Notes: generated from the letters alone by a model not told the origin. Positions 1 through 11,323 are shown, counted from the stretch's first letter. The stretch: DNA of 64,000 nucleotides from Chloranthus sessilifolius (GCA_021018995.1 CM037598.1:73550671-73614670); one strand, 5' to 3'. Numbers and translations: made by a program.

Positions 1-564
1 TTTTAGTTTGATAAGAAATGCCTTTGAAATCAGTATTAGTTTTGATAAGAAAATGTTTTGATCTTGTCTTTGAATCTATGCATGTGATGAGATGTATATT
101 AGTATTAGTTTTCTCCACTGAGCTGAGATGTTAGCTCACCCCGACTATACGTCATAGGTGTAGGTTTGAGGAAGGCCAGACTACATACTTGAGGAAAAGG
201 AGCTTCCGCATAAGGATTTATACTCTGTTTCGGGATGGTAGATTTAGTGCATCGTGGACTTTGGTAGGTTCGGGCCTGGTACGTTTGTGCCATTATACAT
301 GCATGGTACACTACTATTGGTGATGGTTGGTCACCACTGGTGTTTGTTTTATTCTGTATATATTAGGTAGTAGAACTGGAGATTTTTATTCATGACATAT
401 ATAACTTTGCTTTGATTTCCGTATACATATGGATGTGTCAAGTATTCTGTATCAGATTATGATCTACGATTTGGCTGTCCGAGTTTTCCCTTTTGGTATT
501 TGGTATAAGTTGAAAAAAAAAAAAATGTCTCCAATTTTTAGGTTGGAAAATCCGGGCTGTCACA
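1..564 (+). repeat. 3' part of a degraded LTR (element 1-related family)
   Basis: The stretch at 120-170 (TTAGCTCACCCC, then an ACTATACGTC core) is a diverged copy of the same motif at 25185-25210 in the solo LTR and at 3685-3720 (reverse) in element 1. The block closes at 551-564 with a GGGCTGTCACA terminus, the same 3' LTR end as at 25641-25650. The 5' part of this LTR lies off the left edge of the window. No coding potential was recognised. Assignment to the family rests on the shared terminus and internal motif only; the remainder is too diverged to align by eye. Confidence 0.6.
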
Positions 565-689
565 TAAACTATACACCATGAATCATTATTCTTATGGATG
601 TTTATCTTCAATGTAAATAGATTCTTATTAGTATCTTCATACTTAGACTTTCTTCTTAGGGACAATCTACTCTTGCTTAGTTCTATTTT

Positions 690-1260
690 ATCACAACTGT
701 TGGAAACCCCACTTGCACTTACACCTATGAAATTTTCTTATACTACTTGTACTGAAAACCCATTACAAAATTAACTAAGACTTTATTAAGCTTCATCGCT
801 TACGGTCTTTCATGACCTAAAAATATCAGAGGCCAGTCAACAACCAGCCAGAGTTAAAGGAGCTGGACAAGGAAGAATTCAGGAGTAACAAACGAGTTGA
901 TAGTTAAGCTCATTTTGCCTATAGAGCTACCAGCACCTGCACTTGGTTTGAATAGGATCTTTTTCTTCTTGTATTTATTTTAAGTCCATTACTTTTGAAA
1001 ACAATTGTTATATCTTTGTAATTGGGCTTGTATGGACATCGACTCTTCTAAGGTTTTATTTTTGGAAAAATCTCTTGAAATTGTCTTATTTATATTTCCG
1101 TACTCGTTTGTATTTGTTACAATCAAGTTGCCAAACTTGCCCGATCAGGTGAACGAAAATGAGAATTTAATTCGACAGTAATTAAACAATGTTTCCGCAA
1201 CTACTTTGATAAATAAAATTAATCGTTTCCGCAATTAAAGCATTTCCCACGATGTTTTAA
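690..1260 (+). repeat. 3' fragment of a second LTR family (family B)
   Basis: TTTATTAAGCTTCATCGCTTACG at about 781-805 recurs with changes at 31330-31355 (plus) and in reverse at 22555-22600, so it marks one repeat family. The fragment carries GTTTCCGCAA-type motifs near 1190 and 1228, resembling the tail of the reversed copy near 22215. It abuts the upstream LTR fragment and ends at a poly(A) run. No gene seen. Confidence 0.5.
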
Positions 1261-1261
1261 A

Positions 1262-1262
1262 G

Positions 1263-1314
<52 letters not shown>

Positions 1315-1319
1315 TATAT
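1262..1319. repeat. poly(A) then (TA)n simple repeat
   Basis: An almost pure A run of about 36 bases is followed directly by about ten TA dinucleotides. It could be slippage expansion, or the scar of an old poly(A) insertion; no target duplication could be identified. Confidence 0.9.
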
Positions 1320-2580
1320 GTGGTAATTTACATAAATGGGGAAATGACTAAGAATTTGAAACACTGAATATGAATATGAACGAGGCATGCAGTCGCGCTG
1401 CCCGCGCCATTGCTCGGCGCCATCGTCATGAATTATGCGAGGCCGGGGAGGGGTGCGAGGGGCATGACTGTTATCAACAGTTAATATTTAGGATTTCCAT
1501 ATTCAAATATATTTCTCTTCAAGTTTCAGATCAGAACTCCTTTGCGGGTTCAAGATTCAGATATACTTCTTCTTAGAAGTTCAAGTTCAAGTTCAAATGC
1601 AAGTTCAAGTTCAATTTCCCATTTAGGGTTCAAAATTCAAGCATCCAAGTTCAAATATCAGGCATATTACTGACTCCTAGCTATCAGTCAGTTCCATCAA
1701 TCAATCAATTGGTAACAATTCAAGTAGTTTGTTCAAATCAGAAGTCTGAGTTTGAGTCTTCAAGTTCCATGACTTGATCCTAAGGAAAGATCCCGTCAGT
1801 TCACACTCATACTAAGTGTTACCTCAGTTTAGAGTCCAAGACTTATGTTTATCATTGTTGATAAAAGAAGCTCGATCATCTCTAATCGAAGTTTAAGGTA
1901 TTGGGGTGCCTGTTTCCTAATAATCTCATGAATTTATTTGAGTTAAGTCAACTAATTAACTACTCATGATGGGTCAACATTTCTCAACCCTAACAAGTGT
2001 CCTAGAGGGACTTTCTACTATGTCTCGAGTGTAATCATCCTAGGAGTATCATATGTATGGCCTAGGTTTAGTTAGATGAACATCCTATGGCTTCAATAAC
2101 TTTCTCATTTGAGCATTGTAAGACTCATTAGAGGGTCAAGAGGGTATTTACTCATTTCACATTTTTCGGATATGGGCCTTTGGGTCCATTCCTTTCTTAT
2201 TAATGATCCATTTGGGTCTTAGGTCCAATGGGTTATGGTCTCATTCAATTTATTTTAGTGATTGGGCCTCAGGGGCCAAACGGTGGTCCATGTCAGGTCT
2301 TTAGGTCGGGTATTTGGACTTAAACAAATCCAAACCTATGGGTTCAAGGTCCTCACGTCATTCCCTATGTACTTTGGGTCTTTACTAGACCCAATCCTAG
2401 ATATGCAGGCCTTCTCAAGGTCCGGGCACATAAATAGGGTGTCGTTATTATTCAAGGGGTGCCTCTAATAACTTCCTTTAAAAAAATTTGGGCTGGCTCA
2501 TAGCTTAGAAATTCATCTAAGTCTTATTGGGCCCTGGGCCGGGTGGTTAGGTAGTCGTTGGGCTTTTAGACCTTCTAAAG
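1320..2580. other. AT-rich non-coding stretch with TTCAAG short repeats
   Basis: There is no recognisable gene. A GC-rich patch (about 1390-1470) interrupts AT-rich sequence. At 1579-1614 the hexamer TTCAAG is repeated, and related TTCAA-type sequence continues to about 1760. Similar low-complexity TTCAA sequence occurs at 18700-20700, 23330-23480 and 25660-26070. Confidence 0.6.
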
Positions 2581-2589
2581 GTGCAGTCT

Positions 2590-3150
2590 AGTTTTGGTTG
2601 ACCAAGTCAACTCAAGTCCCATTATACATTATCCTTAAGTGGTCACTGTGATCTTGTGCTGCCCAGATGGTCACGAGTCTCGGGGTAAAGTCAAAGTTTT
2701 GATCCTATTCTTTCAATTTATAGATTTTTCTACAAGTGTACCGAACACTCTGTGATAAATCACACACCATTTTCAACTCCGATCTAATTTCGAGTCCTAG
2801 GAAAATTGGGCGAATGAGGGTCAGAAATCGCATCTTTCTCAGGTGATGGCACTCAAAAATATGATTAGACTTGATCATGGTCGACAGATTAGTGAGATCT
2901 GTCCTCCTTTATCAGGTGATCGGACCAGATTTATTAGTCTCTAGAATCGGGTCTATAACTCTCAGTGCCGATATCGAAATCACGCGCTCAACGGCTTTTT
3001 GGAAAGCTCCGGGAGTTATATATAAATTCTTTTTATATTTTAAAGGTCAAAAGTCAAGAGATCATAATAGAATCAGGTACATCCAATCAGTGGTCAAGTC
3101 TGGTTACTGGCTGGGTGTCATGTGACATAGTTTCACGTCACAATTTCTTA
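2590..3150 (+). repeat. Dispersed non-coding repeat, copy 1 of 3
   Basis: The run of motifs AAAGTCAAAGTTTTGA, TTTTCAACTCCGAT, GGCACTCAAAAATA, GATCATGGTC and CCGATATCGAAATC is found in the same order at 27390-27680, and again, more diverged, at 28120-28410. The three copies are clearly related but strongly diverged. No coding content. It probably belongs to an old LTR or UTR of an unidentified element. Confidence 0.65.
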
Positions 3151-3232
3151 GATTTTTCAGCTGACAATCCTGATGGAATTATCGCTCGAAATTTTACCCA
3201 AATCTTAGAGATAGGTCAAGGTTTGATCCTGA

Positions 3233-3237
3233 TTTAT
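3233..3237. repeat. Target site duplication, left (TTTAT)
   Basis: TTTAT directly precedes the LTR terminus at 3238 and is repeated exactly at 14777-14781 after the other LTR. Confidence 0.92.
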
Positions 3238-5430
3238 TGTGACAGCCCGAATTTTGGAACCCCGAAATCCGTGCCATCAGCAAGGCCTTCAAGGCCGTGC
3301 CCCGAGTTCCTTACGAAACATTGGTATATACAATCCAAAATTTTAATTTGAGCACTCATAGCTACAAAGCTCAATAAAATAATCAAGGTGTCGCAAGGCA
3401 GTCCTTGTCCCATGCCATTTCATGGACATAAGAACTTACCCAAATGGTTGGTAATAACAATTCATCCTAGGCGTTCTATCAAGGAATGGAAATTAAAACA
3501 TTCAAAAGAAAAGAGGCTTGATATACCAAGCCATACATAGCACTCTCTCAACTCACTCTCAAAATATGCAGCGGGTTTCCTAGAAGAATTCCTCAGGAGG
3601 AGGTTCTGACTCTTCTGTGGGCATGAAAATCGAAGCCCTTGGATCAGCTTCTTCCGAAGTCCTTGCTGTCGCTAGTCTTGGACCTGTGACGTATAGTCTA
3701 AGGGGGGTGAGCTACATCCTAGCTCCGTAGGGAAAACAAAAAGAACATATAGATCAACCTTCACACATATGTCAGTAATTTAACAAGCATGGAATTATAA
3801 GGTAATCGCTTATGGACAACAATTTGAATAACAGGAAATACCCAATGATTTTGGTCGTTACTTAGAATGGTTTCGTTTAATCTCCTTATTTGTTTAGTTG
3901 TAAAATTTGGCCTAATCACTTAAATCTTAACTTAAGTAGTCCCCGAGCAATATAGCATCGAGCCCCGATGGAATACCCACCATCGTCGTCTAACTAGACA
4001 GTTATTACTATACGTATCCCCTGGGGATACTGCCCAAGCCCCTTTCTCATAGGTGGCGGGTCTATTCTCAATCTACATCCCTAGATGTGTTATAAATGTA
4101 CGGATTGGCCGCCGTACCGGTCACGGATATCCTGCCGAGTCAGTCGTGGGTATCCCGCCACGTCGGTGGGGTATTCTAATCAACCTTAAATAATAAAAAT
4201 ATCAATGTGCTTTACATATAGTTATTCACCGTGACTGTGCTAATTATATTACATTAGGCCTTATCACATTACCTTCGTTTCTCTGTTTGTTTTCATCTGC
4301 ATCCCTGGGATGTCCCATACATCTGTTGCACCCCTCTTTGATGAAACTACATGATTTTTCGTCCCCTGGGGACCTCAAGATTTTCACGTTGTAACACACA
4401 CACACACCCTTATCATGAGGGTTCATGAAATATATATGACTATTTAAAATGATTATACTACGCATATGAGTTCATGGGATAATGCACATGTTTCAAGAAT
4501 ATTCCCTACCTCGACGAAACTCAAGGCACGCCTGCTCGTAGAGGGTTATAATGCAACAAACCTACATTTCAAAAATAGGTTTAGAACAATCTAAAGTCAT
4601 TGGGGTGTCTGACCCCCAAGTTTCTTATATTCGAAAAAACCAAGATCTGAGTGGTCACCAGACCTCGCTCGCGCGGCCACTTATCCTCGCTCGAGTGGTC
4701 ACTTGACCTCGCTCGAGCGGTCTCTTGACCTCGCTCGAGCGGTTAAATCGAGGTCGCTCGAGCGGTTAAATTGAGCTTTCGAATTATTATTGTGGACCCT
4801 CGCTCGAGCGAGCTTCCCTTTAGTTTTGGGGACCGCTCGAGCGAGCCCAGAGTTATATTTTCTTCTATTCATCCTCGCTCGAGCAAGCCTTTTAGACCGC
4901 TCGAGCGAGGAACGATGATTTTGTTCCTCGATCGGATCGAGAGCATGCTTCCTTCCTTCATGTTACCTTAATCTCATAAAAAGAAATATTCAGCCAACAT
5001 TCTTCCTACTATTTAAAACATTCCTAGGCATCTATCATTTCTTTAGCGTACCTCTGACGATGATTCACGCGCAAGTTCGATTCACGACTCGAAATTTTAC
5101 TAGGCCAACAGGCCTCTAAGGTTCTTTCTTCCAGTCTCTTCCTCTAATCTCCTTTGCTGACTTGAGTCCCAACGAACCCTAGTTCTCTACTAGGCTCTTC
5201 TCTTCTTTCTCTCTATATTCTCCTTCTCTCTCTATTTAGGTTAGAATAGAATTACGTAAGGGTTCCGCTCTCTCTCTCTTTCACTTTTATATCTATAAGT
5301 TAGGGATATGCTAGTGTGTTTCCTACATACACACTTAGTGTCTTTGGTTCGTTTTGGTCTCCTTGTGAAACACATGTACCTATGTGTAAAGCATGCCGTG
5401 CACTCATCTCAAAAATCTGGGGTTGTGACA
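3238..5430 (-). repeat. 3' LTR of element 1
   Basis: It begins (plus strand) TGTGACAGCCCG and ends GGTTGTGACA, so in element orientation it reads TGTCACAACC...GGGCTGTCACA. Length is 2193 bp. It is near-identical to 12610-14776 and related to the solo LTR at 23485-25650. It holds a palindrome array (4666-4907) and, just downstream of the array on the minus strand, a TATA-like GAATATAAGAA at about 4624-4632. CT-rich runs lie at 5195-5285. Confidence 0.95.
4666..4907 (-). promoter_or_regulatory. 22-bp-phased CGCTCGAGCG palindrome array (3' LTR U3)
   Basis: Copies of the 10-bp palindrome CGCTCGAGCG or one-base variants start at 4666, 4688, 4710, 4732, 4755, 4801, 4834, 4876 and 4898. Most steps are 22-23 bp or about twice that, although the spacer sequences differ. 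The array lies upstream of a TATA-like sequence in LTR orientation, so it is in the position of a U3 enhancer. The function is inference. Confidence 0.8.
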
Positions 5431-5446
5431 ATCACCCCAGCTTATA
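5431..5446 (-). other. Polypurine tract of element 1
   Basis: On the minus strand AAGCTGGGGTGAT abuts the 3' LTR start. A purine-rich tract immediately upstream of the 3' LTR primes plus-strand DNA synthesis in LTR retroelements. Confidence 0.75.
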
Positions 5447-5768
5447 AGATTTTCGTCCTCGAAAATCGATATTATTCTCTTAAACAGGTATCACTTCTGT
5501 CATACGACTCGCATATCAAAAATAGTAATTAAACGGTTGTCGCATTTCGCAGCAACAAGAGTTGGCCATGCCAACAAATTTTTTTCACATAAATGACAGG
5601 GGTCATTATCTTTATACTCCTTCCATATATATATTTATCATTCACAACAAAAAAACAACTTTGTGACATTCATGTCACGATAGTTTGAAAAGATTTTGAC
5701 CAAGAACCCACCTCTTTACAACTGCCTCAAAATATTACATATACTGTGTTCAAAATTTTCGTTACTAT
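5447..5768. other. 3' untranslated stretch between accessory gene and PPT
   Basis: AT-rich, no recognisable gene. It corresponds to the 3' untranslated part of the accessory gene and of the element. Confidence 0.5.
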
Positions 5769-7021
5769 CTAGTCCTCATCCTCCTCGTAGTCGTCGTCGT
5801 CGCCATCCTCATCCTCATCCTCATCGTCCACCGTGACGGCTGTGGTACCTGCAGTGGCACTCCTCGTAGCCGGGCCGGAGCTTGACGCTCCAAAAATAGC
5901 GTCCCTCATGGCACCTACGCGCTGCATGTAAGACTGCGGGTATGTCTGGCCCATGAGGTCGATAAGTAGCGCTTCCTGGAACCTTTGATGTAACCTGATC
6001 TCCCGCCCTTGCTGAAGGATCTCCCTCATCATGCCCGTGTCGGTAGTGGGTATGGGCTGCGGAACTGAGGTAGAGGAAGTGGTCGGTCCTACCGGTGCTT
6101 GATGGGTGGTGATCGGAGACCCGGTCTCTCTTCTTGTTGACACTAGTTTGCGTGCTCTTAAGGTTTGGCTCCGGTCTTGGGGCGAGGTATGGGGCGGCGT
6201 TATCGGTGAGAACAACTCGTCCCCGGACCCTAAATCCTCCTTCCCATTCCGTGAGTCTAAGAGGTGAAATCAACCGAGCATATGGTAATCGGTTGATGGG
6301 TGGAGGACAAGACCCTTACATTTCTTTTGTAGGCATGCGCCATGCCTTTTATGATGACCATAGGTGCGTTGATCCACCTATTGTGAAATGCGGTGTGTAG
6401 GGCTTGCAGAAACGCATCTCGACGTTCTTGATCATGGCCGGTTGGGTGTAGATTCTTTTTAAAGATAATATCTAAAAGCCACATGCGCGGCGGTAGTTGT
6501 GATCGGGTAATAGATTGTCCCGAGGCGGACATGCCTCCAGTGATGTCGGAGATGATCGTTGGGAAATCTACGTTCTCAGAAAAAGGTGGTAGGATGAGTG
6601 GGCTAGGGGTGTAGATGTGGGGACATTTCATGATTGAGGAAATGTCGGCACATCTGAAAATTAGCTCATTACCATCGATGGTAACGAGTATGGCGTCCTC
6701 ATCGACGTTCATGTTTAGGGTTTGGTAAAACAATTTCACTAGCCTCGGGTAATACCGATCCCCGAACGGCGTAAGCAAGGTCTTGAGATGGTTGTTGGTG
6801 AGAAAGTCCGATGTCCACTGGGTGGACGTTGGATCCCCGAAGCATGAGGGATGTATTTCCCATTCGGCTTCAAAAGTCTTTGCTCCCCACCAATCATCCA
6901 GTGCGATTGGAGTGGAGGGCGGGTTTGATGAAGGTTGTGAGGTCTGTGGTGCTTTGTTGCGCTCCGGTGGCGACCGAATCGCCATCCGTTTCTTGGGTTG
7001 GGGGTTCGGGCTCGAGGCCAT
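5769..7021 (-). pseudogene. Accessory gene of element 1 (plant transposon-protein-like), frameshifted
   Basis: The start ATG at 7021 opens a 254-codon frame. It has a basic Pro/Ser-rich head (residues 1-40) and then a core with YYPRLVKLFYQTL at about 90-102 and IDGNELIF at 115-122. That pattern resembles the putative plant transposon protein domain (Pfam Transposase_32 type), which is found in extra ORFs of plant gypsy elements. The matching frame changes near 6320, where a neighbouring frame carries LPYARLISPL, and again near 6200. The last frame (6215-5769) has a glutamine-rich helix-like segment and an acidic Asp/Glu tail. The gene lies downstream of integrase in sense orientation, with its own TATA box (7220-7227) and palindrome array (7237-7435). 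Biochemical function is unknown. The domain assignment is from motif pattern only. Confidence 0.7.
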
Positions 7022-7219
7022 TTAGTATAAATAAGGCTTAAAAAGGAAGGAAAGATTTTAGGAATAGGTAGATTTTACCTAGGAGAGTCGTCTTAACGGA
7101 TCGGATTGTTCAAATCCGGTTGGAATCAGACGGAAAATGTCTGAAATCGTTTGCCCTAACCCCCCGCTCGTCTCTTCTCCCTTTCGCTTGAAGATGAACA
7201 GGCGCTTTGGCCTCGGCCA

Positions 7220-7227
7220 TATTTATA
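7220..7227 (-). promoter_or_regulatory. TATA box of the accessory gene
   Basis: The minus strand reads AACTATAAATATGG, a near-consensus TATA box, about 200 bp upstream of the ATG at 7021. It sits 10 bp below the first palindrome of the array at 7237. A possible leader splice donor (TAG/GTAAAA) lies near 7080. Confidence 0.65.
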
Positions 7228-7236
7228 GTTCCTCCT

Positions 7237-7435
7237 CGCTCGAGCGGTCATTAGTTCTCGCTCGAGCGAGAACAGAATTAGTATTATCTTATACTGCAGC
7301 CTCACTCGAGCGGTTATAATGCGTCGCTCGAGCGGTCAAAATGCCTCGCTCGAGCGAGGAATAGTTATCGCTCGAGCGAGAGGAAGTGTGAATTTATGTA
7401 GTTCGCTCGAGCGGTCATAAGTGGTCGCTCGAGCG
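7237..7435 (-). promoter_or_regulatory. Internal CGCTCGAGCG palindrome array
   Basis: Seven exact CGCTCGAGCG decamers (starts 7237, 7259, 7325, 7347, 7369, 7404, 7426) and one variant (7303) occur in 200 bp. Steps are 22, 44, 22, 22, 22, 35 and 22 bp. It is the same motif and pitch as in the element's LTRs, but inside the element between the integrase stop (7624) and the accessory gene. Confidence 0.85.
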
Positions 7436-7623
7436 AGACCAGAAACATTCCTCTGGTACCCTTTTCTCGTTTTCGGTTTCAATTCTCATCACTAGTTCCA
7501 TTAATTAAGAGTTCAACGACAACGTGGTGCAATCCTTGTTTGGAGTCAACATATCTTTAAAAGGAAAATTTACCTAGCCTTCATAGTATCCGTAATCACC
7601 TATTCTCAAAAGAATGAAACCAT

Positions 7624-9222
7624 TCAGTTGGCAATTTCGAACAATTTGGGATATTGTTCTCTAACATCCGCCTCACGTTCCCATGTTGCCTCTTCGGCCG
7701 GATGGTTCTTCCATCGGACAAGCACTAAGGGAATAACTTTTGTTCGCAACACCTGTTCCTTTCGATCTAAGATTTCTACCGGCTCTTCAATCATGGTCAT
7801 ATCTTCATGCATTTCGAATGATTGGCCGCTCAGCACGTGATCAGGGTCATTGAGATATTTCCTGAGCATCGACACGTGGAATACATTGTGTACCTGATCA
7901 AACAATGGTGGCAAACCAATGCGGTAGGCTACTTCTCCCACTCGACCCAAAACTTCAAACGGTCCAAGATAGCGGGGACTTAGTTTCCCTCTCTTCCCAA
8001 ATCCTATCACTCCCTTCATCGATGATACTTTCACGAACACATGCTCACCCACTTTAAAGTCTACACTAGTCCGCTTGATGTCAGCATAGCTTTTCTGTCT
8101 GCTTTGAGCCGCCTTTAATCTTTCCCTGATCATGCGGACAATAGCAGCGTTATCTTCAAGTAGCTCGGGTCCCAAAACAAATTTCTCGCCAATTTCCTCC
8201 CAATTGATTGGCGACTTACATCGTCTTCCGTACAAGGCTTCATACGGTGCCATTCCGATGCTCGTCTGAAAACTATTATTATAAGCGAACTCAATCAATG
8301 GTAGATGTTGATCCCATGATCCTTGAAACTCTAACATACATGCCCTGAGCATGTCTTCAATGACTTGGTTGACCCTCTCAGTCTGTCCGTCTGTTTGTGG
8401 GTGAAACGCCGTACTAAAATCTAACCTAGTTCCCATTCCTTCTTGGAATTTCCTCCAAAACTTTGATGTATATAATGGGTCTCGGTTTGAAACAATGGTA
8501 CTTGGAATCCCATGTAACCGGACGATCTCTTTCATATATAGTTCTGCTAATCTTCCCGCCGTGTACATCGTATTAATAAATGCGACAAGAAGTGTGCCGT
8601 CAATCGATCAACTACTACCCAAATGGCGTTATGCCTCCTTGCAGTTCGCGGTAGACCGACTATGAAATCCATTGAGATAGATTCCCACTTCCATTCCGGT
8701 ATGGGTAAGGGCTGTAATAGGCCCGCGGGGTGTCTATGATCGATTTTCACTTGTTGGCACATCAAACATCGTGACACGATCGCCACATCTTGTTTTAAAC
8801 CTCTCCACCAGTAATTCTTTTTCAGATCCTGATACATCTTCGTGCTTCCCGGGTGGATCGCATAGCTTGACCTGTGAGATTCATCAAGAATCGTTCGCCG
8901 TAAATCAGCATTGTCCGGAATGCAAAGTCTCCCCTTGAATATTAAGGAACCATCTTCCTTGATTGAAAACTCAGATGTAGTACCTTCGGTTACATTTTGG
9001 TGTATCTTTGTTAGAATCGGGTCCTTCATCTGTAATTCTCGTATATGTTCGAATATCACTGGTTTTACTGATATGTTGGCTAAGAAGGCTCCTGTGGCTT
9101 GTGGTCGTATGTCTGCGCCACATAACGCTAGATCCTCCAACAACTTCCATCGATGTATACCTGAAACTAGACTGGCCAGCTGGGCCGAACTCTTCCGACT
9201 CAGTATGCCGGCCACTCGTTAG
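7624..9222 (-). pseudogene. pol: Integrase of element 1 (pol C-terminal part), frameshifted
   Basis: The 9215-8547 frame carries the zinc-binding HHCC region (histidines in HRSSYAIHPGS, then CLMCQQ) and the first catalytic Asp in SMDFIVGLP. The frame breaks near 8570. The 8568-7624 frame then carries the second Asp (SNRDPLYTSKFW), the region of the catalytic Glu (TDGQTERVNQVIED), GKRGKLSPRYLGPFEVL, and a chromodomain-like end (VLVRWKNHPAEEATWERE). Integrase inserts the cDNA into the host chromosome. Another frame change near 9222 separates it from RNase H. The domain set is otherwise complete. The chromodomain-like tail suggests a chromovirus-type element. Confidence 0.9.
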
Positions 9223-10500
9223 CTTTGCTCGATGGTAATCTTGTATAGAACAGTCGTAATCTTTGAGGAATTCCATCCACCTACGCTGCCTCATATTCAG
9301 TTCCTTTTGTGTAAACAGGTATCTGAGGCTCTTATGGTCAGTGAAAATTTCAAATGTTTCTCCGTATAAATAATGTCGCCATATCTTTAATGCGAATATG
9401 ACTGCTGCTAGTTCCAAATCGTGTGTTGGGTAGTTCTTTTCGTGCTCTTTCAACTGTCTGGAGCCGTAAGCTATTACCTTTTTATATTGATTTAGTACAC
9501 AACCCAACCCGTTATACGAAGCATCACTGTAAACTGCGAATCCTCCACTGCCCGATGGAATGGCTAAAACTGGAGCTGAGGTGAGTCTCTTCTTGAGTTC
9601 TTGAAAACTCTTCTCACACGCCTCACTCCACTCAAATCTTGAGTCCTTTCTGGTAAGCCTCGTAAGAGGTCCTGATATCTTTGAAAAACCTTCTACGAAG
9701 CGTCGATAATAACCTGCCAGTCCGAGGAAGCTTCAGATGTCTGTCATGGTTTTTGGTTGCTGCCAGTTCACTACTGCCTCGATCTTAGCGGGATCTACTG
9801 TGACACCATGCTTGGAGACGACATGTCCCAAAAAGCTAACCTCTTCTAGCCAAAACTCACATTTGCTGAGCTTGGCGTACAGTTGGTTTTCACGCAAGGT
9901 TCGTAGAGCGACACGTAAGTGTTCTTCATGCTCCGTTTTCGATTTTGAGTAGATTAGGATGTCATCAACAAACACTACAACGCAGGAGTCTAGGTGTGGT
10001 TTAAACACTCGATTCATCAAATCCATAAACGACGCCGGTGCAATGGCATACATTAAATAATGGCATCATTAAAAATTCATAGTGTCCATACCGTGTTCTA
10101 AAAGCTGTTTTCTGAATGTCCTTGGCCCTGACTCTTAACTGATGGTAACCAGATCTTAGGTCGATCTTGGAAAAATGTTTTGCTCCCTGCAACTGGTCGA
10201 ATAAGTCATCTATTCTTGGCAACGGATATCGATTCTTCACCGTGACTTTGTTCAATTGGCGGTAGTCGATGCACAACCGCATCGACCCATCTTTCTTTTT
10301 CACGAACAACACTGGTGCTCCCCATGGAGACACGCTTGGTCGTATGAATCCCTTGTCCATGAGCTCTTGCAATTGTTCTTTCAACTCTTTCAACTCTGCA
10401 GGGGCCATCCTATAGGGTGCCTTTGAAACAGGTTCCGTTCCTGGTGCTAAGTCGATTGCAAATTCTACTTCTCTTTTGAGGTAATCTGCAATTCTTCTGG
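9223..10500 (-). pseudogene. pol: Reverse transcriptase and RNase H of element 1, disrupted
   Basis: The RT frame (from about 10500 to 10001) has LCIDYRQLN and [12 protein letters not shown]. The PFGLTNAP-type segment is destroyed by sequence change near 10050. The next frame (10053-9733) resumes with FVDDILIYS, the catalytic YVDD-type box, and FLGHVVS. One TGA at 9730-9732 interrupts an otherwise open frame into GLAGYYRRF and the RNase H region ([31 protein letters not shown]). RT copies the element RNA into DNA and RNase H removes the RNA strand. The frame shifts again near 10490 towards protease and near 9222 towards integrase. Confidence 0.92.
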
Positions 10501-11000
10501 GAATACATCTGGGAATTCTCGCACCACTGCTATCTCGGAGATAATATTCTTTTCTTCTTTATCTCCTTTCAAAAATGCCAAATAACCGCTACACCCCTTT
10601 TTGATTAAACGTTCTGCTCTGACTGCAGATATGAGTGGTACTTGAGTCGATCTCTCCCCTTGAAATCGAAACGATCTCCTCGTGTTAGGACGGAAAATAA
10701 CAACTTTATCCTTGGAATCCACCTTTAAGAGTTGATGGGATGACCAATCCATGCCAAGGATTACATCAATCCTTGCATGTCCAACCATATTAAATTTGCG
10801 TCTAATTCGTGGACAACGTGATCCCAATGCTTACTACTACCGATTTGCATAACTCCTGTCCACTAATTCTCCTGTTGGAATGGACACCGATAACACAAAG
10901 TCCAAAGTGTCTCCGAACAATCTTTATCTTCTTTGCAAATCTAGGGTGATGAAGGAGTGGTAGACCTCGGTCTATCGGACTGTCGTCGCCATGTGCTACG
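10465..11000 (-). pseudogene. pol: Aspartic protease region of element 1, degenerate
   Basis: The 10827-10465 frame holds the C-terminal part of a retropepsin-type domain (VILGMDWSSHQLL) and the linker [12 protein letters not shown] that precedes RT in this family. Upstream (10830-10960, minus) other frames show remnants: an HSFI fragment near 10957 and SVSIPTGELV near 10885. The active-site DTG/DSG triad is not visible in any open frame, so the protease looks inactive. Protease would process the Gag-Pol polyprotein. Confidence 0.75.
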
Positions 11001-11004
11001 AGCA

Positions 11005-11323
11005 CCCCTTCTCATAAATCAGAACACCTACAATGCATGCATATACGTATATAACATATACATAAAAAAAATTTCACTCTTAGGTTTAATAATGGGTATT
11101 TATATATTTATCCTAATGGAAGCCCATTCTTTATCTAGAGTTGTATTACCAAGTTCTCTAATTTAAAGGAGATCTCACCTTGAATAATGTCGTGTACACT
11201 CCGCTCAAGCGGTAATCACAGAGGCTCTCCTCGAATAACGTGCTTTGAGATTGAATAGGTTGTGGCATGGAAGTTGGGGCCGTCTTTTCTTTAACGCCTC
11301 AATCTCTAATCATGTGGCCTATC
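11005..11323. other. AT-rich gap between gag and protease
   Basis: No Gag or protease similarity is visible. The stretch 11030-11165 is AT-rich with ATAT runs and looks like foreign or eroded sequence within element 1. At 11300-11345 (minus) a second zinc knuckle remnant (FKCGKIGHMIRD) lies in a different frame from the first. Confidence 0.5.

Noticed and set aside
2871-3351. Two overlapping short plus-strand frames
   Set aside because: They cross the LTR boundary at 3238 and lie in a non-coding repeat with two other diverged copies that do not keep the frame.
3600-3720. Host gene exon in LTR sequence
   Set aside because: The same sequence is present in the other LTR and, diverged, in the solo LTR, so it is repeat sequence and not a host exon.
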